A DNA stretch of 64,000 bases. Source: Albula goreensis (lineage: Eukaryota; Chordata; Actinopteri; Albuliformes; Albulidae). The notes beneath the pieces are model-generated. The model had not been told where the DNA came from. It saw only the letters and a program-made list of their open reading frames with translations, and did not search any database. This document shows, piece by piece, positions 12,207-24,668 of this stretch (positions are counted from its first letter, which is position 1; each line of letters starts with the position of its first letter). The DNA lies in contig CM040758.1 in assembly GCA_022829145.1 (NCBI GenBank), forward strand, positions 24,225,575 to 24,289,574. Direction: 5' to 3'. A program made the translations under genes and the position numbers.

Positions 12207-15200
12207 CCACTCGGAATGGCGACTTCTGTGAACGGAGAGGACATCCTTATTGGAATCTTGGGATCATTGTTATTTTGACAGGAATGCCCGAGGAATGTCA
12301 ACTGGGAAGATTAACTGAAGTCTGTTAAAACAAAAGTTCGGGAGAAGTATTTTCAGACAACCCCTCACTCAAATACCTCTATCCTTTCAATCCGGTTTTC
12401 TCCACAGGTATTAAATTGGCATATAGTGAGGCAAAATAGTGAGGCATGACACTGGCCCTCATGGATTCCGAGCCCAAGATCATCTGTCTGAACCGATGTA
12501 TAACGTGCCACATTAAAAATAACTCCTTCCAAATGCATTCAATGTTGTCTGAAAATTAATTCTACGGAATGTGCCATTGGGAGATACACTCATTCATTCC
12601 CATGACAGAAAACATCATGTTGCAGTGTAACTAATGAAATGGCAGAACAATATTAATCAATTCAAGCTAATACTTCAGCACTTTAAGCCATTTTTTTTTC
12701 TTTACGAAAATTATTTAATCATCTTTTTTTTTAAAGTCAGCTGGTTTGTTTTATGGATTTCCACTGTGAATACAATTATTAAGTTTGTAGTCATGAGTCA
12801 CGAATTCCGTTCCCATTTTCTCCGATTGGAGGAGAGAGCTGTTAGCCTCAAATGAGTGTAATGTGTTTTAAATAGATACCCCTTGCTGGCTGTAAGTCTG
12901 ATGTGTTACACAGCTTGCCGCAACAGGGCTGCAAGCTAATTTCACAGGGTGCGACATTAGCGAATGTTATTTTTCCTATAAAGGATGAGAAAGGATAGGT
13001 TTTTTTTTCTTTTGAAATTAAATAACCTGACATCACATAAGAATAATTGTCCGCAGATGGCCTCTACACAGATGGGTCAGTCGAAGTGTTTCCAGTAATT
13101 GGATGCTGGTCCCTAGAAATTCACTAAAATGTTGATTTCATTTTAAATGATTCAGTGTTTAAGGAGCATTAAAACATAATTTGTTAAATAGCTGGCTAGC
13201 TGCTTAATGTGGGGTCAAAATGGTCGATGCTCAGGGGAATCTTGACCTGACATGCTTTTTTCCACAAATATTACAGAATATTTTCTGAAGCATATTGTTT
13301 TGTTCACTTGTAGCATAACTAGACTAATACAAATGTAGTTTTAAGTTTCAGACATATATTATCCTCAGATTCTCGACTCTCCTGGATATCAAAAATGGTT
13401 ATTTCCTATATGCAGACGTCTCAAAGAAGGCAGTACACAGATTTATGAGGTTGGATTTGATTGTTTCAGAAATGTTCCCATTCAAGAATGAAGGCGCTAT
13501 ATGAAGATGCTCCACATATAAAATTAATGACATCAAAATTCAAAGCAGAACATTTCCAGTCCATAAATGTAAAGACCAACAACCATTTTGTATACCCCTT
13601 TGCCTATGTCTCTCAGCTGAAGCCTGTGTGAATACCATCAGCTCTGAATACCAACTATCAGCAGATGAAAAGAATTCAGTATAACAAAGGTTGCATTTAG
13701 CACGTTAGCTGCCATAAGCTAACAGGACATAATCACATGAGGGAACATTTGAGAGTGGGATTCATTATATGAATATGAAATTTGAATGTGTGTGTGTGTG
13801 CATCTATTTCTAATATTATCCTATAGATGATGAATGTAGAAAAATCCCAGGCATTCTTCACCCCCTTTAAGTAACGAGTAAATCTATTGGGGCCTACAAG
13901 TTGCTTATGCACCTTTTAGGAGGCAAGCAGTCCTGTGACTGCAGGTTTGAATCCCAGCAGTGCCATTACTGTTGGATGGCGGTGCAAACTGGTAGTTCAA
14001 ACTGGCCTAGCCTCACCAGGGAAAGGATAGGTGTTAAGCCATTTTAATTCGTTCATGTCATCATGTTCTAGAGACCAGTCCTGGTTGGCTGGGCCCCTGT
14101 AGTTGCACAAGCTGAGTATCTGAGGTAATCTGTTTTTATGACATAAGCATGTGGCAGTATGTGATTGGTGGAATGTCTGCAGTGTGGAAATAAGTGAGAG
14201 TTCATCATTACATTAATCAGAACAGTGTGATGTCACAGCTGCCTCCTCCAATCAGAGGAAGAGGATTGCTGCATAGGACCAAACAGTTTGGGTGTGGGAA
14301 AAGAGAAAATATACCCGTCAAAAAATAAAACAAAGATGAACTCTATTACAACGACTTATTTACAATACAGACATCATATTGGTCCATTCTGGTCTTTACC
14401 TGTACAAGCTGCCAAAATGTCTTGTTTTTCTTTTTTTCCATTCATTGTGGTTGACTGCAAAAGTCGCATTCAAAATGAAATGTTCATTGCAAACTTTTAA
14501 GATGGTGATAACTGACCTGGAAAAAATGAAGAAAGTTAAGTCATAAATTCAAGATAAAAATAGTCAGGCCAGCCCTAAATTTTAAGGCTACGTTTTTTTT
14601 CCCATTTTATTTTACTTTTTTTCAGTTCTGAAATCCTCTTGTGACTTTTATAAGATGCAGTAAAGATGCTTGAGCTTCAAGGAACATCTTGCCCATTTCA
14701 GAGTGGTTACTATTTTCCTTTTCTGACAGAAGCATGAAAGCTAATGGACAACAGCAACACACTGGGGTCCAGAAGAACTGAGCCAATAACCAAAATGTGT
14801 CAGAGCATTTTGGTTCACTTATATACTGTTACCCTCCTACTTAAGGCTAATCCCCCTGTCTGGAAAATGTCTACTCAAGGACAGCGTGTGACAATTCTCA
14901 TGGCCAATCGACCTTGATTGTTACACCGCAATTTCCCTGTCTTTCTTAATAAAGCCGGCTGAGGGAAACGGCGCTAAAGTAGCGGCTTTCTTGTGTATTT
15001 GCGATTACAAATTGTCGAGGAAAAATACATCCAGCTCCCACAACCCAGATCTGCATGCCTTAAGTGTCTGTGCGGCTCTACAAAAATATAAAAATCAATC
15101 ATCCTGACAGACTGCATTCGTAAGCTAAGACTGAAGAACCAGGTGAAATACGAATTTTTTTTATTCTTCTGTTCAGGATGTCAAGCTGACTGGGAGGATG

Positions 15201-17774
15201 GAAGCAGGTTTCATTTACGACTGATAAGCGTATCCTGGAGAGACCGAACACTGAATTAAAATGAGCGAATTACTGATGCCTGCTCTGTACTTCAGCTTGT
15301 ACTGCATAAATTCTGTTCATTTGGATTTCATCAATCTTTTAATAATTTATCTAACATGGTTCCGCTGCCCCCAAAAGAGGAGATGGTTATTTTCACAGAA
15401 AAGTAGAGACTTTTCACAATAAGTGTTCCACCAGTTATGTTAGATAGTAGAGCAATATCACAAACAAACAATAAATACCAAGAATCAACCATTACTGTTT
15501 TTTAAATACAGTAGAAGGTAGAGATGTTTGATTTGTGCTCAAACAGCTATTATCTGCCTTATTTATTTTAACCTCTGAGTGAGAGTGAGTATTTAACTAA
15601 TTTACTACCACTCTTTCAACTTATAAAAACTCAAAATACCATCATTAGTAGACAAAGGTAAATTTATCTTGACTGTATTGCTAAAGATTACTACGTGATA
15701 AAGTTGTCACGCTGGCTAGCAAAAGCTTGCAGTTCACCTAAATATTAAGTCTTTTACAAAACCTCTAGCCATCTGCAGTGCGAAATAGCAAGCTCAATAA
15801 AAACCACATTATGAGGCACTGTCCTGCTTAATTTTGCTTCACCAAAATTTGATCCACAGAACGGTCGTGGGGGGAGGTGGGGGAGGTGGAGGAGAAAGGG
15901 GGGGGTTTGGACACAGAACAAATGTGAAAACACAACCCCTAATGAGAAAGAGCTCCAAAATACCACACAGAGACATGGGTCAATTTCCTCCAGAGTCACT
16001 CACCTTTATCTGAGAATTATGATGCAGGAAGAAAACATTATTGCATCCTTCCTCTTATCATACATCAAAGCAAAGAAGGGCGGGATTATTTATTTATTTC
16101 AGTTTAAAAAGGTCAAATATATTTACTGAATTGAGACAGCATGAAAGCAATATTGGAAAAAAAAAAAAGCAGGAAGATTTTTTTATAATTATAATTCATT
16201 TGAGTGTAATTCAGTGTCACTTATTTCAGGGATGAAATGTCCATACATTCCTATTTAAACTGTCCTTCATCCCGGTCGCCTCACTGCATTCACCCTGAAT
16301 ACCTGATATTGTTTCATTTCTGGGTCTCTGAGAGGAATAAAATATCGACTTTCCCCACCCTGAATCGCGATGAGGTGCCGCCGCTGAATCTAACACCTCA
16401 GCCCGTGTTGTTTACCCCCCAGGGATGGAGATCCACCGGCTCACCCCCCCCTCCTTTTTTCATGAAACCTTTACATTTGAAAACGTCAGCTGCGATTAAA
16501 TTCATCCCCCATTCAGAAAGAGAAGGTAAACAAAGAGAGAATTAAAAAAAACAGAAACACAAGTGCCTTATGCAAATGATCACAGACGTCTAATTGGCTG
16601 GGGCAACTCGGGGGCGAAGCGGTTTGTCTCACAAACAGCTCTGACACATGAAAAATGAAAACTCCAGTGCCGTGATTTATACAACCTTCTTGATGAGGCA
16701 GCGCGCTAATGTTGAGTGAAATACGCTTGTTACACCGGAGTTCACATCGGTTATACAGCGCCTGTACCGACTGAATTTCAATATGAACATGAATTTTTCA
16801 TAGGCCGTTCCATTCATCATGGCCGATTCAACTGTGTTTTACTTTACTCTTAACTACATCTTTAAACGCGTTTACGGACCAGACGTTTGACGGATCTGCT
16901 GCCTGAGGCTGATGTTCGCAGTAGCTGCGGTGTGAACTTTGCTGAAAACTCTTTTTTTTTCCTGTTTCCTTCCTTTTATTTCACAACATAATTCCAGGAA
17001 CATCTTTGTGGGGTGTGAGAAAGAAAAAGGAACTCTTTGTTTAGATTTTTTAAAACTCAGAATTAGGAACAAAGTTATACTGAAACTTAAGTAATACTAT
17101 TTGTCGTTTTCTTACTTCTGTCTGAAACAGATCCGAATCCCTGACTAATACAATACCTTTAGAATCCACATTAGGCAGTGTGAGAAATATAAAGTAAGCA
17201 GCTTTTGTCTGGTTTCCCCCCTGACTTAGGGACAAAATTAAGTGTATTTCTGGCTACCTTAAAGTGTTTGTCTGAAACAAGTGCATTCAACACCAGCGTC
17301 TCAACTGTGTCAGTAATGATCATTTGGCACACCTGCGTTTGTTGCTAAGTAGAAAAAAAATAATGCTTTGCAAGTAATATGACATAATGAGTGCAGTGGT
17401 TCGGGAAATTGTTTTCCAGGTGAAATCCATCTTCATTAATATCCACATCCTTTCGGTACCCCCTCAGCGGAAACTCAATCAGTCGGAGGCTACTGGTGGC
17501 TACTCTGTTCAACTGTGATTACCGCACAGCACCCTACAGCCAAAACATAGTACATTTTCAAACTTAACACAGTTTCAAAATATGAGTATAACTGTTATGC
17601 CCATAGAACTGATGAATAGTCTACGATGTTGAACCCTTCAAGATGGCTCTAATAAAATATTCTCTTATAAGTTCTCTAAAAATCCTTATACCAAAAAAGC
17701 TTCTCTATAAGTTGGAAACGTAGTGAACAAAGCTTTGGGATTTTTTTATCTGTATGCCTTTATACTTTGAATAT
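12207..17774. other. Gene-free stretch with two CNE-like blocks
   Basis: Mostly AT-rich unique sequence with no coding signal. Two blocks stand out by their mixed composition and lack of simple repeats. Block 14870-15060 includes AATCGACCTTGATTG, a CCGGCT/GCGGCT short inverted pair and GCGATTACAAATTG. Block 16560-16770 includes a perfect octamer ATGCAAAT at 16570-16577, TAATTGG and GTGATTTATAC. They look like enhancer-type conserved elements but cannot be confirmed here. A G-rich run (GGGGGGAGGTGGGGGAGG type) lies at 15868-15906. Confidence 0.45.
13905..13990 (+). mobile_element. Possible decayed tRNA-derived SINE head
   Basis: The segment contains GGTTTGAATCCC near 13946, close to the RNA polymerase III B-box consensus GGTTCGANTCC. 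Just upstream is GCAAGCAGTCCTGTGACTGCA, which could be the remains of the anticodon arm. I cannot see a convincing A box or a retroposon tail, so this may be chance. Confidence 0.3.
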
Positions 17775-18225
17775 CTGCATGTGTGTGTGTTTGTGTGTGT
17801 GAATAAGAGTACATATGTATGTGTTTGTGAATGTTTGTGTACGTTTGTGTGTATGTGAATCTGAATATATGTGTACATATCAGTATGTGAGCATGTGCAT
17901 GTGTGTGTATTTGGGAATATATATGTGTGTGTGTGTATGCGTGTGTTTTTATTAGAGAGAGTGTGTTTGTTTACGTGTGTGAATATGTGTGTGTGTCTGT
18001 GTGTGTGTGTGTGTGCGTGTGTTTGTATTAGAAAGAGTGTGTTGTGTATGTGTGTGTGCGTGTGTTTGTATTAGAGAGATTGTGTTTGTGTGTGTTGTGT
18101 ACATGTGTGAATATGTGTGTGTGTGTGTGTGCGTGTGTTTGTATTAGAGAGAGTGTGTTTGTGTACGTGTGTGTGTGTATGTGTGTTTGTATTAGAGAGA
18201 TTGTGTTTGTGTTGGTGCTGCAGTG
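17775..18225 (+). repeat. GT-rich satellite with recurring ATTAGAGAGA motif
   Basis: GT and GTTTGT tracts are interrupted by ATTAGAGAG or a close variant at 17951, 18028, 18070, 18143 and 18191, each followed by a TGTGTTTGTG-type run. Spacing is irregular (42 to 77 bases), so this is an eroding minisatellite grown out of a GT microsatellite. Open frames here (Cys-Val-rich or Thr-His-rich) are repeat artefacts. Confidence 0.9.
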
Positions 18226-18430
18226 TAAAAGGTGTCTGAAAGCCATCTGCTGGAGCAGACTGTATTATCTTGGCATATCAAACGGTGCTGAGTAACGCTG
18301 TCAGACCTACAGTGCTGGTGATCCAGTGCAGGCAGAAATTAGAAATGGATGGAGAATTGCTGTGCCAGTGTGAGACATGGAGCGAAATGAAGCATGACAC
18401 CAACAATACATCATCCCTGGGCCACAGCGA

Positions 18431-18452
18431 GGCTGGGGCTGGGGCTGGGGCT
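18431..18452 (+). repeat. GGGGCT short tandem repeat
   Basis: Three to four tandem units of GGGGCT, followed by CpG-rich sequence to about 18540. Confidence 0.8.
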
Positions 18453-18601
18453 CGCACGGTTTACACACCGCGCATTTGCCGCTCAGCTGCGAAACGCGCC
18501 GCCGAAGAGCAAACGCAGCAATAACACACCAACGCAGCGCACCATTTGCTGATATTGAGGCCTGGGTCTCACATGTGTTTGCGTTTGGGTGAATGTAAGC
18601 A

Positions 18602-18935
18602 CAGTCTGCCCTCTGTATCCACAGGTTCTGCATACTGTGGATCGAAAATACTGCACTATGTAGTAAGGCCTATGATGGTTGCATCTGTACTCAACATGTA
18701 CAGACTTTTTTTTCTGCTCGTTATTCCCTAAAACAATACGGTGTAACAACTATTTACATAACATTTGCATTGTACTACGTATTAGAAGTAATCTAGAGAT
18801 GATTTAAAGTATAGGGGAGGATGTGCGTAGGTTATATTCAAATACTACGCCATTTTATATAAAGGACTTGAGCATGCATGGATTTTGGAATCCGTGGGGG
18901 GTCCTGGAACCCCTGTGCATACAGAGGGACGACTG
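18602..18935 (+). mobile_element. Tigger (pogo) MITE resembling mammalian MER2/Tigger
   Basis: A 334-bp non-autonomous element with terminal inverted repeats: the left end reads CAGTCTGCCCTCTGTAT and the reverse complement of the right end reads CAGTCGTCCCTCTGTAT. The right end is followed by TA; the left by CA, probably a mutated TA target site. The interior contains, in order, GGATCGAAAATA, GGTTGCATCTGTACT, CATGTACAGAC, TTATTCCCTAAA, CAACTATTTACATA, AGTAATCTAGAGATGATTTA, GGAGGATGTGCGTAGGTTAT and TACTACGCCATTTTATAT. From memory this closely follows the MER2/Tigger consensus of mammals, apart from a small deletion near the left end. No transposase frame is present. The family assignment is from memory, not from a search. 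Confidence 0.85.
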
Positions 18936-21179
18936 TATGTGTGTTCGTATGTGTATGTGTGTCTGTGTGTGTTTGCAAGTGTGAATGTAAATATGTGTGC
19001 ATGCGTATGAATGTGTTTGTATGTCCATTAATTTGAATAAGACGTTGAACAAAACGCCACACAGTTCTTCTGTTTACATGCAAAACACAGATGTTCAAAT
19101 AATGTGGATGTGTTCCTAAACGTCAGGGCTACATGTTTTAAGTTGAAGTGAATAAGGTAAGAGTCTGCTTACTGTCACTCTCTGAATGATCACTCTCCAT
19201 TCTCTAAGACAAATTATTGAAAGATGCACACAGAAACATGTGATGATAAAAAGAACAGGCCATTTAGCCAAAGCAGGCTGAACATTTTCCTGCAGACTAT
19301 GGAAGCATCCAGAACACTGTCAATATTTTTTCATATCCAGGGATTAAGAATTTGCCAACATCAACATGACTACTTGTCTCTGTAGATTTGAGTAAACATA
19401 ACTCGTTCTCAAGAATGTGGGCCATCTATCCAGCCAGAACCATCAAGGTGATGCTACCACACTGTGAATTTGCCCCACAGGTAAGTCATTTTATTATTTA
19501 TTTGTTTAATTACTAAACCCATGGAACGTCATTAGCTCAAGCTCCAGCTTGATCCTTAATAAAACAATAACAACGACTGACTTGATTCAGGTGTCAAAAC
19601 GCTGACACCAGCTACCTTGCAGAAAAGCTTCTATGTATTTACATTACGTTTAAATCTGTCTTGATATGACATAATGTAAGATTAAGTGTGCACTCTTTGG
19701 AATAGACCAAAACACAGCCATTGACAAATCAGTCAGAGTATGACTGCCGTCAATCCAGGTGGAGATGTGGACAGAAATTTTAAAAACAACTTCCCTCTGA
19801 AAACATTAGGAAAAAAAAACAATAATTATACATTCAAGTAATAAACACAATTAACAATGGAGATTGTTGCTAGGTGTATGCCGTAAGGCTGGACCTAAAA
19901 TAATCTGCATTATAATGACCATATTTTTTTCTATGAAATATCACTAAATAACATTTCTCAGTCATTACTAGTGATACACTGACAGTCTGTGTCACAGCAT
20001 ATACCTACTGAAATGCTGCCCTTCTGCCAGTACCTGTTATTCTAAAATATTCAGGACATCATCCTTCTGCTGTGGGCTGAGGGCAGCTGTGGAATCGAAT
20101 GAACGTTGGAATTCTAGAATGTCTAACAATGCCACCAATGGAGCGAGGCCACTTCAAGAGAACAAGGAGGACAGTGATTGGCTCAAAATGTGTATGTAGG
20201 TGGAGGGAGGCGGAGACAGATTTCTGAGCTGTGATTGCGGTTCCCGTTCTGGACACAGGGGGAAAATGCTGCGTAGCCTAACTTTAAAGTGTGTTATGGC
20301 ACCCGAGCAACTCATTTTCTTCATGTGTGAAAAAAGGTTGTTTCATCAACACATTACCATGACAGCAATTACCACTTCTTTAAAATTGGTCATATTAGCT
20401 TTTTAAAGAGCTAACTTGTCCTCACACATTGATTCATTTAATTAATACTGTGCAATGCCTCCTGGGAGTACTTTGTTGTAAGGAAATTAAATGATGAGCC
20501 TAATTAAGGAAACCCAGCTAAGAAAGATGTGAATTTATGTACACATCTAAAGGATAACAGATTTTTATATAAACACTGTTGGCATACACCGAATATTTGA
20601 TTTGAATCTGTATTACGATTTTGAAAAAAATATATTACCAATTCTTGAGAACTGATTCTGGAATACAGCTGCAATTAAACTGCCTGTTTGAAAAAACATT
20701 TTTAAATTGTGAGGAAATGATGATTTTTTGCAGTTTGATGCTTCTATTTGATTGCAGGATGCTATTCTGGGATACTGAACGACTAAGAAAATGTTAAATA
20801 ATTAAGAAATTGTAGGCTGCTAGCAAAGATCTGGGGCCGTGTTGACATAGAGTAGGGTGAGTGGTAGTGTAACTGCCTCCTACAGTTAATGCTCTACCTT
20901 CCAAAAACTCCATAATCTGAAATAAATTTCATACGCATGTAATACATGATACAACCCAATGGCTTACGCTTTTATTTGCCAATAACTTGGCCGTGTTATG
21001 AATTATTACACATGTGTGAATTTAAGTACAGGAGATTAATGTGTGACGCCGTGAGGTGTCAGTGTTTTAAGGAACCGCGACAGCTACTTTGCATAGAACA
21101 TTGGCCCCGCAATAACGTCAAGGAAAACATGCCTTAGAATTAAATACGAGGGATATAAAAAAACGCCTTTCAAATGATC
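18936..21179. other. Gene-free sequence with a GT-rich start
   Basis: The first 70 bases are GT-rich. The rest is unique, AT-rich and has no coding signal. The block from about 20400 to 20560 has TTCATTTAATTAATACTG, AATTAAATGATGAG and CCTAATTAAGG, a cluster of ATTA homeodomain cores typical of conserved enhancers. Weak inverted CCAAT motifs occur near 20138 and 20173 but do not form a clear palindrome. Confidence 0.45.
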
Positions 21180-21830
21180 GATGTCGATTCAGAGGGCCAC
21201 AGCTTTTTTATCCCACTGTCTCCCCTGAATTTCGATTTAATTCTATGCATTTATTTTCCTCTCAAAAGATGATAATGGGAAACACACAGCGGAGGAGAGC
21301 AGGCACACCGCCCTGGATAATATTGATTAAACCAGAGGCTTTGCGGCTGGAGGCAGACATCAAAGATCATTTCTACCTTTCATATCCCCCTCCGCCGAGG
21401 CACACGGGGAACGGAAACCGTCTCTCACCGTTTTAGAACATCAAACGGATCAGATGTTTGCTCAGAAAATACTGCCGCATTGTACAGGGACGTATTGATT
21501 TCCCTGTTTTAAAGGTGTATCGCGTTTCTCCCACAGTAATGACTCATTTCGCTTTGATTCATACTCCGCGGAGCAATTTGAATTTCATTAATGGAGATTA
21601 AATGAAGTGGTGGTCCGCGGTTCGATACGGACGGCGCGTTCTGTTCTTCCCGATGTCAAATCCGTCTGTCGGCCGGCAGATGAGGTTCTGCGTGAGCCCC
21701 GCGTGCTTCCTGAGTGAGACCAGCACTTACAGTCGAATAACCCCGGTGGAAAGCCCATTCGCATGCAAACCGGTCGCTTCACGCGTTTGTGCTTCCCATT
21801 CATTAGACTAACCTGCTGGGGAAAGAATAT
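21180..21830. promoter_or_regulatory. CpG-rich block, possible regulatory element
   Basis: The segment around 21600-21800 carries about 20 CpG dinucleotides in roughly 190 bases, including GTCCGCGG, GGACGGCGCG and GTCGGCCGG, far above the surrounding sequence. The adjoining part at 21180-21430 is of mixed composition with ATTGATTAAACC and ATCAAAGATCA (a TCF/LEF-like core) and looks like a conserved non-coding element. No TATA box, start site or coding frame is evident, so a role as promoter or enhancer is only an inference. Confidence 0.3.
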
Positions 21831-22158
21831 TCCGTGAATAAAAAATCGCGCCAACCTGTGGGCAACATATCTTTGGCTACAGGCCTGCAAAACAGATTCA
21901 TGGTTCATTTACCTGGGGAAAAAAAAAAATAAAATGTGATTTAAACAGGTTTGCACATTTAAAAATCAATTCTTTGCTGTCGCTGCTGATGCGGCTGTTG
22001 TTGTTTATATATATATTTTTACAACAATTTCTGAGCACAGCCCAATTGCTCACTAGGGGAGTGCATAAGATATTTGTGAATTTCTGAACCATACGGGAGC
22101 GAGAGAGAGAGCGGGGGGGGGGATAAGAAATGGGGCTCTTATGGTTGACAGCGCTCAC

Positions 22159-22306
22159 GATGGCATACTGCCAGGTGCCACAGAAGGCGCTTTGGCAGGC
22201 CGTGAGCTGGAGCCCCATTTCGCAGGCACAAAAACCCACACAGTCAATGGACGCTCCAGCCCACGTCTGGCACCGGCGCTCGCGGAGGCAGACATACGCT
22301 TTCCCC
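22159..22306 (-). CDS. Candidate cysteine-rich internal exon (unconfirmed)
   Basis: On the minus strand this 148-bp segment is preceded by TTCATTCAG (acceptor-like, with a short pyrimidine run upstream) and followed by GTGAGC (donor-like). One frame is open throughout, and continues open beyond both edges: 49 codons with seven cysteines, spaced C-x5-C-x10-C-x3-C-x1-C-x8-C-x4-C, containing the stretches YVCLRERRC and ACEMGLQLTACQSAFCGTW. I do not recognise the domain. A second minus-strand frame and the plus-strand frames are also nearly open because the DNA is GC-rich, which weakens the case. No matching exons were found nearby. It may be a conserved non-coding block. Confidence 0.2.
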
Positions 22307-22344
22307 CTGAATGAACCGCTCAGGGGAGAAACAACTGCGGCCGC

Positions 22345-22373
22345 ACCCCCACCAACCCCAACCCCACCCCCAC
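22345..22373 (-). other. C-run cluster (G-quadruplex potential on minus strand)
   Basis: Runs ACCCCCACC, AACCCC, AACCCC, ACCCCCACC in close succession give four G runs on the minus strand. It lies beside the exon candidate and supplies the Pro- or Gly-rich part of the open frames there. Confidence 0.5.
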
Positions 22374-22614
22374 CTGAAACGCGCACTCCTGGAGTCGGGA
22401 GGGACGGCCCGGACGTTCGGCGTGAAAAAATGAAAACAGAAAATTCATGTTTTGAGATTCCCGCTGGTTGCATCATGGCCCCTGTCGCATCACTGCCATC
22501 CGTGGATGACTGATGTGACATCGGTCTCATAATTAGTGTCATATGCAACGCCACAGTAATCTACCAAGTGCATAGATGCCCCCTCCTCGTCTCCAATATC
22601 TCTTCATACAGTGG

Positions 22615-22700
22615 GGTATTTACTGCAGTAATCATGAGCAGCTGTGTGGTTAAGGGCCCTACAGCAGCAGCAGGTCAATCCCAAAGTTCAGTCTCCAGGG
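22615..22700 (+). mobile_element. Possible decayed tRNA-derived SINE head
   Basis: TGTGGTTAAGGGCC resembles an A box with the following D-arm, and about 20 bases later GGTCAATCCCAAA resembles a B box. The spacing is a little short for a tRNA-type promoter. No tail is visible. I treat it as an old SINE fragment with low confidence. Confidence 0.35.
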
Positions 22701-24668
22701 TGGTGTACCATGAAGCCGGATTACTGGTTATCCATCTTTGGTAGGTATTGAGGAAAAAATACCAATACCTAAAAATTAGGCTCTTCTGTTAGTGATAATT
22801 ATCCCTAAATCGATTTAATGTGTTCAAAAATACACAGTCCCACACATATTTTGCTTTGGCATGTTTGCCAAAGTTAACAGCAAAATTGGTAAGCCAGGTT
22901 CATGGTACGCCCTTTTCCCCTGCCTCGGTTTTCCAGTTGCAAGCTCATTTGTCAGAAAAAAAGCACTGTGCTACAAGCGCTAACGTGCTAACACCCATAC
23001 TGTAAATAATAAAACACACATTTGCCAATATTTAAGACTAATTATTCTGGGCTATTATACTGTCACTTTTTTTCTGAGGCCCATTGAGCGTGATGCAAGT
23101 TGCTTGTCTAAAAGTAATGTAATTTGCTGTTATCACGCAAAAGCGATTTGTGTGAGTGACAGGGGAACGCAAAGAACCGATGGACGGGCTTTTGTTGTTT
23201 TCTTCTGGCCTCAAGATACCCCTGGAAAGGGTCAAAGGTCACTTTGGGATGTACCAAACAGCATCGAGCTTTGGAGCAGGTCCTGATGTGGAGCCCCGGG
23301 GTTAGACAATTTTTCTCCCTGATTTATATCTCAAGTAGCTGTCTTTTTTTTTTTGTCAAATTCTGGATGAAACACAAAATGCTTTGTCATAGCACAGCGC
23401 GAGGTATTTATACGGTTCCCCGTACGGGCTGTATTTTTCCGCGCAGAGCCTGACAAATTAATTGCAGGATGTCCCGTCCTCTTCTCGTCTCACCAAGACT
23501 GACGCATCGCATAAATCACTGTCCGTCAGCTGTCGGCATCGCTAATGTGAGACTCTCCGCCATCGCGCCCTGTCGGCTGGATTATTTTCACATCTGGCGC
23601 GCCACCAAAAACTACACTCTGCGTCCGCCTTCTGTGCGGTTGTGGTGGTGGGGGGGGTTTTTTGATTATTGTAGTGAGGTACCCCTCACCTTCTCCCACC
23701 CTAAAGAAGAAGTTGGGAGTTTGAGGGAGGGGGCTCTCCATTTTATCAATGCACCAATCCAATCACCCATCTGTTGCTGTGGTTTATCACACAGTCATCC
23801 CCAACAGCCCCCCACCCCTGTGCGGTTATGACAGTCTTTCCTACAGGGGAATTCTCCATTTTGAACCCTGGCTATGAGGGGGAAAGTGTGCTATTTGGCT
23901 CGCGCACCTGCTTTGAAATTTTATCCGTGGAAGCCCAATTAAGCCGAATGGTACCAGCAACCACCCCAGGACTATACGTGCCATGCTACTGAAGATAATT
24001 TAACAGCAAGAGTGTCATCTCATCTGACATAAAGCTATATGTTCAGCGAGATTAAATGCTGATTATGATGGGAGTTGATTGAATAGCCCCCAAAGAGTAG
24101 CAAACAGCTGTCCTTATCTGACTTCAAATCTCTCTGCAGATACCACGTACTCCATCAGTCACCGATGCGGCATTTGTAGAACTCACCATCCATCTTCACC
24201 TGTCTCAATCCTTCCACCGTGCGCTTAAATGATATGGTTGTCACCCAAATGTTTAACAACACTTATGACTGGGGAACAAAACTGCCACCCAAAAGAAACG
24301 CGTAGTTGCACTCTCATTTGCTCCAGTGCTAGATGACCGACTATGGCGTGTAAATTCAGGCAATAGACAAAATAGACACAAGTTCTGCTTCTGCAATTAA
24401 CAGCTCACATTCAGACAGTACAGATGTATACATAAACCATTGGCGATGCTAATTGGTGTGGAAATCGGCATTGAGACTGGCTCTGTGACTGGGGAGCGTA
24501 GGTGTTAGCATTAGCGTTGCACCAGGGAGATGTGCTGGTTTGTATGTAGCACTGCATTAGGCAGCAAGTCAGGGCCATTAAAGCTGGCTCTTGCGTGTCT
24601 TGCTCACTCTGTAAGACATTAAATGCCCACTAGACTCACTCTAGTGCTTTTTTTTTTTTTTAAATAAA
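22701..24668. other. Gene-free sequence
   Basis: No coding gene recognised. A short palindrome, TAGGTATTG...CAATACCTA, lies at about 22742-22772. The part from 23390 to 23660 is moderately CpG-rich (for example CCCCGTACGGGC and TCTGGCGCGCC) and open in several frames, but without splice signals or protein-like content that I can defend. A long T run lies at 24648-24660. Confidence 0.45.

Noticed and set aside
14120..14270. Possible sixth CCAAT palindrome
   Set aside because: GATTGGTGGAA and CCTCCTCCAATC are present in opposite orientation, but pairing does not extend outward as in the other five copies.
22130..22513. 127-codon plus-strand frame over the exon candidate
   Set aside because: Its second half is a Pro/Thr run from C-rich simple sequence and there are no conserved-looking residues; the minus strand is the better of two weak options.
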